A DNA stretch of 64,000 bases from Agrobacterium leguminum (GCF_015704895.1 NZ_JADQWB010000011.1:62001-126000), one strand, 5' to 3'; positions 51,116 to 59,971 are shown, numbered from the stretch's first letter. Program-made: numbers and translations. The notes: generated by a model from the sequence alone, not told the origin.

Positions 51116-52039
51116 TCAACCTTCCGGCAAAGGGACAAACTCTTCTTCGTCGCCGGGAACGATATCGAAGCGTCCGGTTCTCCACTCCTGTTTGGCCTGC
51201 TCTATGCGTTCTTTTGATGACGAAACGAAGTTCCACCAGATGTAGCGGCGCTGATTGAGCGCCGCCCCGCCGAAGATCATGATGTGACAGCCATTGCTGC
51301 CGGCCTGCAGCGTGATGTCGTCACCCGGCCGGAAGACGAGCAACTGGTCGGCGGCGAAGATATCGCCCGCCACATCCAGCGAACCGGACAGAATATAGAT
51401 CGCCCGTTCCTCATGATCGGCGGAGAAGGGAAATTTCACCCCCGGTTCCAGCGTCAGGTCGACATAAAGCGTATCGGTAAAGGCCGAAACGGGGGAGGTG
51501 AGGCCTTCGAATTCGCCGATCACCACGCGGCCGGTAGCGCCCTTGATATCGATCAGCGGCATGTCTTCCCTGGCCGTGTGGGCAAAGGCAGGGTCGATTT
51601 CTTCCATATGGTCCGGCAGGGCAAGCCATGTCTGCAGGCCGGACATGGACAGCGGGTGGCCGCGCAGGTTTTCCGGCGTGCGTTCCGAATGCACGATGCC
51701 GCGCCCGGCCGTCATCAGGTTGATATCGCCGGGGCGGATGACAAGCTCGGTGCCGAGACTGTCGCGATGCTTGATTTCGCCGTCGAACAGATAGGTGACG
51801 GTGGAAAGCCCGATATGGGGATGCGGTTTGACGTCGAGCGCCTCACCGGCCTTCAGGATCGCCGGGCCCATGCGGTCGAAAAAGATGAAGGGGCCGACGA
51901 GACGCCGCTGCCGGGTCGGCAGGGCGCGGCGCACGGCAAAGCCGCCAATGTCGCTCGTGCGGGGAATAATGAGGTTCTCGATGGCGTCGCAGGCAAAAGC
52001 ATCACCCGCGACGGGATCGTTACCGGGAAAAAAGGACAT
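51116..52039 (-). CDS. Pirin-family protein
   Basis: A 307-residue bicupin. Metal-site region VKPHPHIGLSTVTYLFDGEI and NLMTAGRGIVHSERTPE are typical of pirin N-terminal domains; the C-terminal cupin has FPFSADHEERAIYILSGS. Some pirins act as quercetin 2,3-dioxygenases, others as regulators of central enzymes. It sits between dxs and xseB in a block otherwise devoted to core functions. Confidence 0.92.
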   Translation of the reverse strand: MSFFPGNDPVAGDAFACDAIENLIIPRTSDIGGFAVRRALPTRQRRLVGPFIFFDRMGPAILKAGEALDVKPHPHIGLSTVTYLFDGEIKHRDSLGTELVIRPGDINLMTAGRGIVHSERTPENLRGHPLSMSGLQTWLALPDHMEEIDPAFAHTAREDMPLIDIKGATGRVVIGEFEGLTSPVSAFTDTLYVDLTLEPGVKFPFSADHEERAIYILSGSLDVAGDIFAADQLLVFRPGDDITLQAGSNGCHIMIFGGAALNQRRYIWWNFVSSSKERIEQAKQEWRTGRFDIVPGDEEEFVPLPEG

Positions 52040-52176
52040 CGCAAGCTCCTCGTATCGTCTGGCGGGAGTTTAGCATAACGGAAGGAGAGGGGGAGTATCG
52101 GGATGTCGAACGCTGTGTTTGTGCATTGTCACCGGATGCGCGGGAGAGAATTGAACGCGGCTTGACCTACAGCCTC

Positions 52177-52293
52177 CCTCATTCCTGTGCTTGTCACAGG
52201 AATCCAGCCGACGCGCGTCTGCGCGGCGATAAGAGTCTTTTCAGCCCAAGGACTTGGTCTGGCTAGATTCCTGTGACAAGCACAGGAATGAGG
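52177..52293 (+). repeat. RIME-like palindromic intergenic element, copy A4
   Basis: About 117 bp, nearly identical to A2: arms CCTCATTCCTGTGCTTGTCA and its complement, core GACGCGCGTC and CCCAAGGACTTGG. It separates the pirin gene from xseB, in the downstream flank of xseB. Confidence 0.87.
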
Positions 52294-52303
52294 AGGGAGA
52301 AAA

Positions 52304-52558
52304 TCACTCCCCGTCGAGCGGCTCCACACCCTGCGGCTTGCCAGCACGATCGAGGCGAATCTTCTCGATTCGCTTTTCGGCAGCGTTCAACAGCGTTTCG
52401 CAGTGCTTTTTCAGGGCTTCGCCGCGCTCATAGATGGCGATGGATTCGTCCAGCGCCACATCTCCGCGTTCCAGGCGTGCGACAATGCTTTCCAGCTCGG
52501 CGACGGCTTTTTCGAAGGAATAACCGCTGACATCGGCTGTGTTGGCATTTTCCGTCAT
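52304..52558 (-). CDS. xseB: Exodeoxyribonuclease VII small subunit
   Basis: An 84-residue XseB. Core [39 protein letters not shown] and [12 protein letters not shown] form the conserved helical pair. It partners XseA in degrading single-stranded DNA. ATG at 52558 has AAGGG nearby; the stop of the HDAC-like gene is 2 bp upstream, so the genes are coupled. Confidence 0.95.
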   Translation of the reverse strand: MTENANTADVSGYSFEKAVAELESIVARLERGDVALDESIAIYERGEALKKHCETLLNAAEKRIEKIRLDRAGKPQGVEPLDGE

Positions 52559-52560
52559 GT

Positions 52561-53496
52561 TCAACCCTTCATCATTCTCAAAATATGCATGGCTGCCGAT
52601 TCCGCCAGCCCTTCCAGATCATAACCGCCTTCCAGCAGGCTGACGACCCGGTTCGATGTGTATTTATCCGCCATTTCCAGAAGCCGGCCCGTTGCCCAGT
52701 CGAAATCCTCGCCCACCAGATTGATCTGCGCCAAGGGATCGCGGTGATGCGCGTCGAAACCGGCGGAGATGAGGATGAGATCGGGTGAAAAATCGGCAAT
52801 CGCCGGCAGAACCCGCGATTTGAAGGCCTCGCGGAAATATTCGCTGCCGGTGTTGGGCGAAAGCGGGGCGTTGACGATATTGTTCTTCACGCCGGTTTCG
52901 TTTTTGTCGCCGCTCCACGGGTAAAGCGGCATCTGGTGGGTGGAACAGAACAGCACGGAGGTGTCGTTCCAGAAGATATCCTGCGTGCCGTTACCGTGAT
53001 GCACGTCCCAGTCGATGATGGCGACGCGCTCTGCGCCGTGCGCCTTCTGCGCATGGCGGGCGGCAATGGCCACATTGTTGAAAAGACAGAAGCCCATGGC
53101 CTTTGCGGTTTCCGCATGATGGCCGGGCGGGCGGGCCGCGACGAAGACATTGTCGGCAGCGCCGGTAAACACGTCATCCACCGCCGCCATGGCAGCACCT
53201 ATGCCGGTTAGCGCCGCCTGCAGACTTTTCGGCGAGACGTAGGTGTCGGCCTCGACGCGGTTGATTTCGCCATCCTCTTGCGGGATCTGCCGCATGATGG
53301 CAAGCAGATGCTCCTCCGGATGCGCCAGCAGCACGGCATCCTCATTCGCCTGCGGCGCTTCTTTGCGTTCCAGCCGCTCGAAATTCGGGTGTTCGAGCGC
53401 GATGTTCAGCGACCGCAGGCGGTCCGGCCGCTCGGGGTGGCCGGATGGCGTGATATGCTCCAGGAAGATCGGATGTTCGTATAAACGCGTCGCCAT
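52561..53496 (-). CDS. Histone deacetylase-family protein (acetylpolyamine/acetoin-type)
   Basis: A 311-residue class II-like HDAC. Metal/catalytic motifs: [46 protein letters not shown] and [10 protein letters not shown]. Bacterial members deacetylate polyamines or acetoin-related substrates; the gene pairing with xseB and dxs is widespread in alphaproteobacteria as far as I recall. Confidence 0.93.
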   Translation of the reverse strand: MATRLYEHPIFLEHITPSGHPERPDRLRSLNIALEHPNFERLERKEAPQANEDAVLLAHPEEHLLAIMRQIPQEDGEINRVEADTYVSPKSLQAALTGIGAAMAAVDDVFTGAADNVFVAARPPGHHAETAKAMGFCLFNNVAIAARHAQKAHGAERVAIIDWDVHHGNGTQDIFWNDTSVLFCSTHQMPLYPWSGDKNETGVKNNIVNAPLSPNTGSEYFREAFKSRVLPAIADFSPDLILISAGFDAHHRDPLAQINLVGEDFDWATGRLLEMADKYTSNRVVSLLEGGYDLEGLAESAAMHILRMMKG

Positions 53497-53521
53497 TCTT
53501 TTCCTCCCGAAGAAAGTCCGT

Positions 53522-54085
53522 TCAGGCGCGCTGCGGCAGAAGCGGATAACCGGCCATCACGGCACGGCCGGCAAGGGCCGCGAGCACGGCCTTCAGCGCA
53601 TCGCCCGGAATGAAGGCGAGCGAACCCATGAAGGCCTTTTCGAAACCGAGCCCGACGACCAGCGCCAGATAGGTGATGCCGAAAGCATAAAGCACGACCA
53701 CGCCGCCGATCAGGCTGGCGACGAAGAAACCGATGCCCTGCGCCAGAGCGGACTGGCCGCGATTGACGAGTTTTTCCGAGAGCGTGCCGGTGACGAAAAC
53801 CGCCGCGATCCAGCCGATCAGGAAACCCGTCGTCGGCGTGGTGAAAATCGAAAGACCGCCGCGTCCGCCCGAAAGCACCGGCAGGCCGATGGCGGCAATC
53901 AGGATCGTCAGCAGAACCGCCAGCGTGCCGCGCTTCGCACCCAGCACGACACCGGCCAGCATGACGCCGAGCGACTGCGCGGTGATCGGCACCGGAATGA
54001 AGCCGAGCGTGATCGGCGGCAGAAGCCCGAGTGCGATGATGATGGCGGAAAACAGCGAAATCAGCACAAGGTCGCGGGTCGTCAT
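53522..54085 (-). CDS. bioY: Biotin ECF transporter substrate-binding subunit BioY
   Basis: A 187-residue six-segment membrane protein of BioY type. LVLISLFSAIIIALGLLPP, PVPITAQSLGVMLAGVVLGA, the GGRGGLSIFTTPTTGFLIGW motif and FIPGDALKAVLAALAGR are characteristic. Start at 54085 (MTTRDLVLIS) with GGAG upstream. It is preceded by bioN and bioM, giving a full bioMNY set; BioY binds biotin with high affinity. Confidence 0.95.
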   Translation of the reverse strand: MTTRDLVLISLFSAIIIALGLLPPITLGFIPVPITAQSLGVMLAGVVLGAKRGTLAVLLTILIAAIGLPVLSGGRGGLSIFTTPTTGFLIGWIAAVFVTGTLSEKLVNRGQSALAQGIGFFVASLIGGVVVLYAFGITYLALVVGLGFEKAFMGSLAFIPGDALKAVLAALAGRAVMAGYPLLPQRA

Positions 54086-54116
54086 GGCTCGGAAACTCCG
54101 GATGGTTATCTGGCCG

Positions 54117-54722
54117 TCAGCTTTGGCCTCTGAAACCGCGCGCGTCAATGGCGTCGGCAATGGCATCGGCATCCTTCAACGTCATAATGACGAGCGGCAC
54201 GATGATGGTGGCCATCCGCACGGGCAGGCCGCGCGCCCGGTGCGCATCGCGCACCGCATGGTAACGGTTGACGATTTCAGGCACGAAACGCACGACGAGC
54301 CCGACCGAAAGCCCGATATCGGCGGCCTTCACCAGCCCCAGCCTTTCCAGCGGGGCGGCGGCAAGCGCGATCTCGTCCATGAATTGCGAAATGCTGACGG
54401 TGATGGTGACGGCGGTGGCAAGCAGCGCCAGCGCCGTCAGCCGCAAAAGATTGACACTGGCATCATGGGCCGGAAGCAGGAGATAGCTGAAGGCGGCGAC
54501 GAGGAAGATGGTCAGCATCACCGGCCGCAGCCGCAGGCCGATCTCCTTGAAGGGCAGCCGCGTGGCGCCCAGAATAAGGGCGGCCAGAACCGTCGCGCAT
54601 GCGAGAACCAGCAGATCGCGGGTGAGGAACAATGCGATGCTGAAACCCATGAGCGTCAGCAGCTTGAGGCGCGGCGAGATGCGGTAGAGCCAGCCAGTGC
54701 CTTCGACATGCAGCGATTTCAT
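54117..54722 (-). CDS. bioN: Biotin ECF transporter transmembrane subunit BioN
   Basis: A 201-residue EcfT (CbiQ-type) protein with about four or five membrane segments (LKLLTLMGFSIALFLTRDLL, PVMLTIFLVAAFSYLLLPAH) and a C-terminal coupling helix with an Ala-Arg-Gly motif, DAHRARGLPVR. It joins BioY to the ATPase. Its start overlaps the bioM stop by 4 bp. Confidence 0.93.
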   Translation of the reverse strand: MKSLHVEGTGWLYRISPRLKLLTLMGFSIALFLTRDLLVLACATVLAALILGATRLPFKEIGLRLRPVMLTIFLVAAFSYLLLPAHDASVNLLRLTALALLATAVTITVSISQFMDEIALAAAPLERLGLVKAADIGLSVGLVVRFVPEIVNRYHAVRDAHRARGLPVRMATIIVPLVIMTLKDADAIADAIDARGFRGQS

Positions 54723-55399
54723 CGCGATGCCACCTCCAGATAGCGCGCCACCGCTTCTTCGGGGGCGGCGTCGGCAACCAGTGCGCCTTCATGGAAAACC
54801 AGCACCCGGTCGAAACCCGCAACCAGCGGCAAATCGTGGGTGATGACAACAAGCGCCTGCGACAGCGCCGCCATGGTCTTTTCCACGATCGCGCGGTTTT
54901 TGAGATCGAGCTGGTTGGTCGGCTCATCGAGAATAAGGATTTGCGGTTCGGTGACCAGAAGCGCCGCCAGCGCCGCAAGCTGCAATTCGCCGCCGGAAAG
55001 CTCATGCGCGCGCCGGTCTTCCAGATGTGCGATGCCGAGCCGGGCAAGGACGGCTTTGGCCCTGGCGTCGGTTTCCGCCCTGCCGAGGCTGAGCCGCTTC
55101 AGCCCGAAGGCGACATCGTCGCGCACGATCGGCAGGATGATCTGGTTCTGCGGATTCTGGAAGATGAAGCCGACCGCCTGCAAGACCGCCTTGGCGTCGC
55201 TCACGGTGTCGAGGCCGTTTACCGAAACCTTGCCCTCGCTCGGTTTGGTCAGCCCGTTGATCAGCCGGGCAAAGGTGGTTTTGCCGGAACCATTGAGGCC
55301 GATCACGCCGATACGCCGTTCCGTCAATGTCACAGACAGCGGCTGCAGGGCCTGCCGGCCCTCGAAAGCGACGCCGGCGGCGGTAAAACGGATTTCCAA
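54719..55399 (-). CDS. bioM: Biotin ECF transporter ATPase BioM
   Basis: A 226-residue ABC ATPase. Walker A GLNGSGKTTFARL, Q-loop GFIFQNPQNQI, signature LSGGELQLAALAALL and Walker B ILILDEPTNQLDLK, ending in the switch ITHDLPL. The NPxxQ-containing Q-loop is typical of EcfA-type subunits. It leads the bioMNY unit. Confidence 0.94.
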   Translation of the reverse strand: MEIRFTAAGVAFEGRQALQPLSVTLTERRIGVIGLNGSGKTTFARLINGLTKPSEGKVSVNGLDTVSDAKAVLQAVGFIFQNPQNQIILPIVRDDVAFGLKRLSLGRAETDARAKAVLARLGIAHLEDRRAHELSGGELQLAALAALLVTEPQILILDEPTNQLDLKNRAIVEKTMAALSQALVVITHDLPLVAGFDRVLVFHEGALVADAAPEEAVARYLEVASR

Positions 55400-55512
55400 G
55401 CTTACATCCTCGCGTACTTTTTCCGGTTCTATACCCCGTCATCAGCAGAAGTGAAACAAGGAACAAAAAAAGAACATTGCAATCGCGAAAAAGCCGTCAT
55501 ACCTTCTGCTCC

Positions 55513-56709
55513 ATGGTGATCAAGGTTTCAAACGAAGCGGCAAGACGAATTTTTCTGGCGCGGCAGGGGCTTTCCTCTCCGCCCGGCAAGGCGCTTTCCA
55601 AGGATGGCCTGTTGCAGCTCATCACCGATATCGGTTTTGTGCAGGTGGACAGCATCGGCACGGTGGAGCGCGCCCACCACCAGATTATTTTCTCCCGCAA
55701 CCAGACCTACAGGCGCGGCCATCTGACCACGCTTTTGGAAAAGGACCGGGCGCTTTTCGAGCACTGGACGCATGACGCCTCCATCCTGCCGACGGAATTT
55801 TATCCCTATTGGAAACATCGTTTCCGCCGCCGCGAGCCGATCATTCAGGAGCGCTGGCGCAAATGGCACGGCGAGGGTTTCGATGCTGCTTTCGGCGAAA
55901 CGCTGGAGCGCATCGCCGCCACCGGCCCGGTTCTGGCACGGGAGCTGAAGGAGGAGGGGCACCAGTCCGGCGGCTGGTGGAACTGGCATCCCTCCAAGAC
56001 GGCACTTGAATATCTCTGGCACACCGGCAAGCTCGCGATTGCCGGCCGGGTGAATTTCCAGAAGGTCTATGATCTCGCCGAACGGGTCATTCCCGGCGAG
56101 CATCACGAAACCGAGGTGGAGAACGCCGAATTCGTTGACTGGGCCTGCCGTCAGGCGCTAAAGCGGCTGGGTTTCGCCACCCATGGCGAAATCGCCGCCT
56201 TTTTCGATCTCGTCACCCCGCAGGAGGCGAGGGACTGGGTCAAAAACCATCGCGATGAACTCTGCGAGGTCTCGCTTCTTTCCAGCGACGGGGACAATGC
56301 CCGCGCGTCTTTTGCCTTTGCAGATTTCACCGCTGACCTGACAGACGTGCCGGAACCTTCCGCCCGCGTCCGCGTCCTCAGCCCCTTCGACCCGCTGCTG
56401 CGCGACCGAAACCGCACGGAGCGGCTGTTCGGCTTCTATTACCGCATCGAGGTCTTCGTGCCGGAGCCGAAACGGCAATATGGCTATTACGTCTTCCCCC
56501 TTCTGGAGGGTGACAGGCTGATCGGCCGCATCGACATGAAGGCGGATCGCAAGCGCGGCACGCTGGATGTACGCCGCCTGTGGCTGGAGCCGAGCGTGCG
56601 TGCTTCGGCCGGTCGGCTGGAGAAGCTCGACGCGGAACTGGTGAGGCTGGCGAAGTTTACCGGGGTGGAGAGCGTGAATTATCTGGAGGGCTGGCGGGAG
56701 GAAAAATGA
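55513..56709 (+). CDS. YcaQ/AlkZ-like winged-helix DNA glycosylase
   Basis: About 398 residues of the HTH_42 superfamily. The catalytic motif Q-x-D is seen in GFVQVDSIGTVERAHHQIIFSR split here as GFVQVDSIGTVERA, near residue 45, as in E. coli YcaQ (AlkX), which unhooks interstrand crosslinks. Other features are LTTLLEKDRALFEHWTHDAS, LSPFDPLLRDRNRTERLFGF and RLWLEPSVRASAGRLEKL. It may excise bulky alkylated bases. Start at 55513 (MVIKVSNEAARR); the site upstream is weak. Divergent from bioM. Confidence 0.9.
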   Translation: MVIKVSNEAARRIFLARQGLSSPPGKALSKDGLLQLITDIGFVQVDSIGTVERAHHQIIFSRNQTYRRGHLTTLLEKDRALFEHWTHDASILPTEFYPYWKHRFRRREPIIQERWRKWHGEGFDAAFGETLERIAATGPVLARELKEEGHQSGGWWNWHPSKTALEYLWHTGKLAIAGRVNFQKVYDLAERVIPGEHHETEVENAEFVDWACRQALKRLGFATHGEIAAFFDLVTPQEARDWVKNHRDELCEVSLLSSDGDNARASFAFADFTADLTDVPEPSARVRVLSPFDPLLRDRNRTERLFGFYYRIEVFVPEPKRQYGYYVFPLLEGDRLIGRIDMKADRKRGTLDVRRLWLEPSVRASAGRLEKLDAELVRLAKFTGVESVNYLEGWREEK

Positions 56710-56794
56710 GGTCCGTGGCTCTGGGTGTCATGAGAAAGGCGCATCCCACACCCCGTTGTTATCGTCCTTGAGGAAGCACGGCATTGCCGCTTGT

Positions 56795-56915
56795 TTCTTC
56801 TCCCCGCCGGGGAGAAGGTGGCCCGAAGGGTCGGATGAGGGGGCAACGGCAGAGATATGCGGAGAGCTTGCCCCCTCATCCCGCTGCCGCGGACTTCTCC
56901 CCGTCGGGGAGAAGA
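56795..56915 (-). repeat. Rhizobiaceae palindromic repeat, copy B2
   Basis: About 121 bp, reverse complement orientation of B1 and B3. Ends CTTCTCCCCGCCGGGGAGAAG and CTTCTCCCCGTCGGGGAGAAG, each a hairpin. It separates the convergent YcaQ and ribB genes. Confidence 0.87.
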
Positions 56916-56972
56916 AACGAGCGGAACCCGCTCGCCTCACAATTGCGCGGTGAAGCTAGACAGCGCTCAAAA

Positions 56973-58073
56973 TCACCCGATATCCGTCGCCGAAATCTTG
57001 ATGCCGAACCCTTCAAGGCCGACATAATGCCGCTCCCGCGTGGTCATCAGCTTGATGGAGCTGATGCCGAGGTCCTTCAAAATCTGCGCGCCGAGGCCGA
57101 TTTCCAGCCATTCGTTTTCGCGCGAACGGGCCTGCGCATGCGCCTCATCCGGATCACGGGCCTTGCGTCGTCCGGCCACCTGGCCGACGCCGACCGAGCC
57201 TTCGCGCAGATAGACGATGACGCCGCGGCCTTCTTCGGCGATCTTCTGCATATAATGCCGCACCGGCTGGCGGTCGCCGAACACATCGTCGGCCACGTTT
57301 TCGGGGTGCAGGCGCACGGGAATGTCGATGCCGTCGCGGATATCGCCGAAAATCACCGCCATATGCTGCATCGGATCCCAGGGCAGGGAATAGGTCTGCG
57401 CCTTGGCGGGTCCGAAGGGCGTCTCGATGGTGAAGGAGGACTCCATCTCCACCAGCGTTTCCTTGCGCTGGCGATAGGCGATGAGATCGGCGACCGAAAC
57501 GTGCTTCATGCCGTGTTTTTCGGCGAAATCCAGCACCTGCGGTCCGCGCATCACCGTGCCGTCGTCATTCACCAGCTCGCTGATGACGCCGATGGGCGGC
57601 AGGCCGGCGAGCCGGCAGAGATCGACCGCCGCTTCGGTATGGCCGGAGCGCATCAAGACGCCGCCCTCGCGGGAAATCAGCGGGAAGATGTGGCCCGGCC
57701 GGGTGAAATCGGAAGCGCCAACATTGGGATTGGCAAGGTTGCGCACCGTGAGCGTTCGGTCATCGGCGGAAATGCCGGTCGTGGTGCCGTGCTTGAAATC
57801 GACGCTGACGGTGAAGGCCGTGGTATGCGCGCTGTCATTTTCCGCCACCATGGCGTTGAGGTTCAGCCGCTTGGCTTCCTCGCGCGGCATGGGCGCACAG
57901 ACGATACCGGAGGTGTGGCGCACGATCAGCGCCATTTTCTCGGGCGTGCAGTGAACCGCCGAAATGATCAGATCGCCTTCGTTCTCACGGTCGTCATCAT
58001 CGGTCACGACAACGATTTCACCGGCTTCGAAAGCGCGGATGGCGTCCACGACGCGTTTCTGGTCATAGGCCAT
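56973..58073 (-). CDS. ribB: 3,4-dihydroxy-2-butanone-4-phosphate synthase with degenerate GTP cyclohydrolase II domain
   Basis: A 366-residue RibBA-like protein. The N-terminal ~205 residues are an intact DHBP synthase: VVVTDDDDRENEGDLIISA near residue 22 and MRSGHTEAAVDLCRLAG near 140. The C-terminal ~160 residues align with RibA by pattern (IPVRLHPENVADDVFGD, IAEEGRGVIVYLREGS), but the three zinc cysteines of RibA (C-x10-C-x-C) are missing: the region reads VADDVFGDRQPVRHYM. GTP cyclohydrolase activity is therefore unlikely. Start at 58073 with AAGGGG upstream. Riboflavin pathway. Confidence 0.92.
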   Translation of the reverse strand: MAYDQKRVVDAIRAFEAGEIVVVTDDDDRENEGDLIISAVHCTPEKMALIVRHTSGIVCAPMPREEAKRLNLNAMVAENDSAHTTAFTVSVDFKHGTTTGISADDRTLTVRNLANPNVGASDFTRPGHIFPLISREGGVLMRSGHTEAAVDLCRLAGLPPIGVISELVNDDGTVMRGPQVLDFAEKHGMKHVSVADLIAYRQRKETLVEMESSFTIETPFGPAKAQTYSLPWDPMQHMAVIFGDIRDGIDIPVRLHPENVADDVFGDRQPVRHYMQKIAEEGRGVIVYLREGSVGVGQVAGRRKARDPDEAHAQARSRENEWLEIGLGAQILKDLGISSIKLMTTRERHYVGLEGFGIKISATDIG

Positions 58074-58089
58074 GGCGATCCCCTTATTT

Positions 58090-58112
58090 GAGAGCAACGG
58101 CACGTTGCTCTC
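58090..58112 (-). promoter_or_regulatory. Leader hairpin GAGAGCAACG-GCA-CGTTGCTCTC before ribB
   Basis: Perfect 10-base arms with a 3-base loop. On the ribB strand it ends about two bases before the AAGGGG Shine-Dalgarno. On the plus strand it is followed by a CGTTTTTG run, so it could instead be a terminator for antisense transcripts. No FMN riboswitch consensus is present. Confidence 0.5.
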
Positions 58113-58137
58113 CGTTTTTGTTTCGGTATCGGATTTT

Positions 58138-58162
58138 CCGAAAACCGCTTCGCACTTTTCGG
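58138..58162 (-). terminator. Hairpin CCGAAAA-N11-TTTTCGG after aroC (repeat C2)
   Basis: Perfect 7-base arms, beginning 5 bases past the aroC stop. CCGCTTCGCACTTTTCGG is a sequence I recall as common between rhizobial genes. It lacks a clear T run on the aroC strand, so termination is tentative. Confidence 0.5.
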
Positions 58163-58166
58163 TCCT

Positions 58167-59261
58167 CTACCGGCGGCCGGTCTGGCCGCGATCCCTCAGA
58201 TAATGGTCGGCAACGGTGCAGGCGATCATCGCTTCGCCGATGGGCACGGCGCGGATGCCGACGCAGGGGTCATGGCGGCCCTTGGTGCGCACATCCACAT
58301 TGTTGCCGTCGGTATCGATGGAAAGACGCTCCGTCAGAATGGAGGAAGTGGGCTTGATGGCGAAGCGGGCGATGACAGGCTCGCCGGTCGCGATGCCGCC
58401 CAGAATGCCGCCGGCATGGTTGGAGAGGAAGATCGGCTTGCCGTCATTGCCCATGCGCATCTCATCGGCATTTTCCTCGCCGGAAAGCTCGGCCGAGGCG
58501 AAACCTTCGCCGATCTCCACGCCCTTGACGGCGTTGATCGACATCAGGCTGGAGGCGATATCCTGATCGAGCTTGGCATAGATCGGCGCACCGATGCCGG
58601 CCGGAACGCCTTCCGCCACCACTTCGACGACGGCCCCGATGGAGGAGCCGGCCTTGCGGATGCCGTCGAGATACTCTTCCCACACCGGCACCATGGCGGC
58701 ATCCGGGCAGAAGAACGGGTTCTGGTCGACCTGATCCCAATCCCAGTTGTCGCGGTTGATTTTGTGCTTGCCGATCTGCACCAGCGCGCCGCGCACGTTG
58801 AGGCTCGGCACCACCTTGCGGGCAATCGCACCGGCGGCGACACGTGCCGCTGTCTCACGCGCGGAAGAACGTCCGCCGCCGCGATAGTCGCGAATACCGT
58901 ATTTCAGGTCATAGGTGAAATCCGCATGGCCGGGTCGGAAACGCTTGGCGATCTCGCCGTAGTCCTTGGAGCGCTGGTCGGTATTTTCGATCAGCATGGA
59001 GATTGGCGTGCCGGTGGTTATCATCGTCTCGCCGTCCTCATCCAGCATCACGCCGGAGAGAACCTTGACGATGTCGTCCTCGCGGCGCTGGGTCACGAAA
59101 CGGCTTTGGCCCGGTTTGCGTTTGTCCATCCAGTGCTGCACCTCGGCAAGGGTGAAGCGAATGCCGGGCGGGCAGCCATCCACCACGCAGCCAAGTGCAG
59201 GCCCGTGGCTTTCTCCCCAGGTGGTAACGCGGAAAAGATGACCGAAACTGTTATGCGACAT
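58167..59261 (-). CDS. aroC: Chorismate synthase
   Basis: A 364-residue AroC, last step of the shikimate pathway, FMN-dependent. Family marks are [20 protein letters not shown] at the N-terminus, [20 protein letters not shown] near 130 and [18 protein letters not shown] near 335. It lies 93 bp upstream of ribB on the same strand; hairpins separate them, so they may be separate transcripts. Confidence 0.97.
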   Translation of the reverse strand: MSHNSFGHLFRVTTWGESHGPALGCVVDGCPPGIRFTLAEVQHWMDKRKPGQSRFVTQRREDDIVKVLSGVMLDEDGETMITTGTPISMLIENTDQRSKDYGEIAKRFRPGHADFTYDLKYGIRDYRGGGRSSARETAARVAAGAIARKVVPSLNVRGALVQIGKHKINRDNWDWDQVDQNPFFCPDAAMVPVWEEYLDGIRKAGSSIGAVVEVVAEGVPAGIGAPIYAKLDQDIASSLMSINAVKGVEIGEGFASAELSGEENADEMRMGNDGKPIFLSNHAGGILGGIATGEPVIARFAIKPTSSILTERLSIDTDGNNVDVRTKGRHDPCVGIRAVPIGEAMIACTVADHYLRDRGQTGRR

Positions 59262-59710
59262 ATTTTCAAAACCGGAAAACAGGGCGCCTGCGGTGAGCGC
59301 CGTTTAAAACAAGCGGATTTGTCTTAGTGGAAAATCCGGGCAAGGCAAAAGCCTTTCTTTCGCCGCGGCGGTATAAGTGCGGGACACGGCGTCCTGACTG
59401 GAGACACGCATGTCCGTGCCGTCATTCCTGGGGGAGCACAGGGATGAGAGCAACGGGGCGATTCGCGCCCGCCGGAGACGTTTTTCGAAATGACGAAAAT
59501 GTAAAAGCGCCGTCGTTTTCCACGTTAATCCGGAGTTTTCCAATATTGCCGGGAAATGCGGTGTAAAAATCACTAACGGCTTGAACACGATCCCAAATCC
59601 GTTCATCAATTGGGCCGAAAATGTCATGGTTGCGGGCAATTTCCGCCACATTCGAAAGGCAATTCTTCATGCATGTAAGGTTTTCACGCAAATCCACGAA
59701 AGCTAGATCG
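59262..59710. other. Intergenic stretch with a repeat remnant
   Basis: About 450 bp between divergent aroC and the DUF1344 gene. It should hold both promoters, but none was placed with confidence. GTCATTCCTGGGGGAGCACA followed by GGGATGAG at 59421-59448 looks like the fused ends of the RIME-like family A without its core. Small ORFs here are not supported. Confidence 0.4.
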
Positions 59711-59971
59711 ATGCGTATGATGATTGCCGCCCTTCTGGCCGCCGCCAACCTCCTGATGCCCATCAACGGCTACGCCCAGAGCGTCGACGTGGAAGGCACG
59801 ATCAGCAAGATCGATGCGAATGGGCTGAGCATTACGCTCAACGACGGCAAGACCTATCGCGTGCCGGAAGAGTTCAATTTCGAAGGCCTGAAAGCGGGCG
59901 TGAAGGTCGTGGTTTTCTACACGGAAGTGGATGGGAAACGCGTGGTCGACGATCTTCAGGTCGTGCAGTAA
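59711..59971 (+). CDS. DUF1344-family small exported protein
   Basis: An 86-residue protein: signal peptide (MIAALLAAANLLMPINGYAQ region) and a mature SVDVEGTISKIDANGLSITL, GKTYRVPEEFNFEGLKAGVK, VVVFYTEVDGKRVVDDL pattern, which is DUF1344. The family is found in rhizobia and Brucella and has no known function. A frame start further up (59621) is not favoured; ATGs at 59669 and 59711 are possible. Confidence 0.85.
   Translation: MRMMIAALLAAANLLMPINGYAQSVDVEGTISKIDANGLSITLNDGKTYRVPEEFNFEGLKAGVKVVVFYTEVDGKRVVDDLQVVQ

Noticed and set aside
49094-51217. 707-codon open frame antisense to dxs
   Set aside because: Same reason; dxs has all catalytic motifs on the other strand, and the antisense product is low-complexity Arg/His/Gly.
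55400-55512. BioR operator before bioM
   Set aside because: I looked for the TTATCTATAA-like motif and found only a weak partial match, so no call was made.
58074-58166. FMN riboswitch upstream of ribB
   Set aside because: The conserved RFN core sequences are absent; only simple hairpins are seen.
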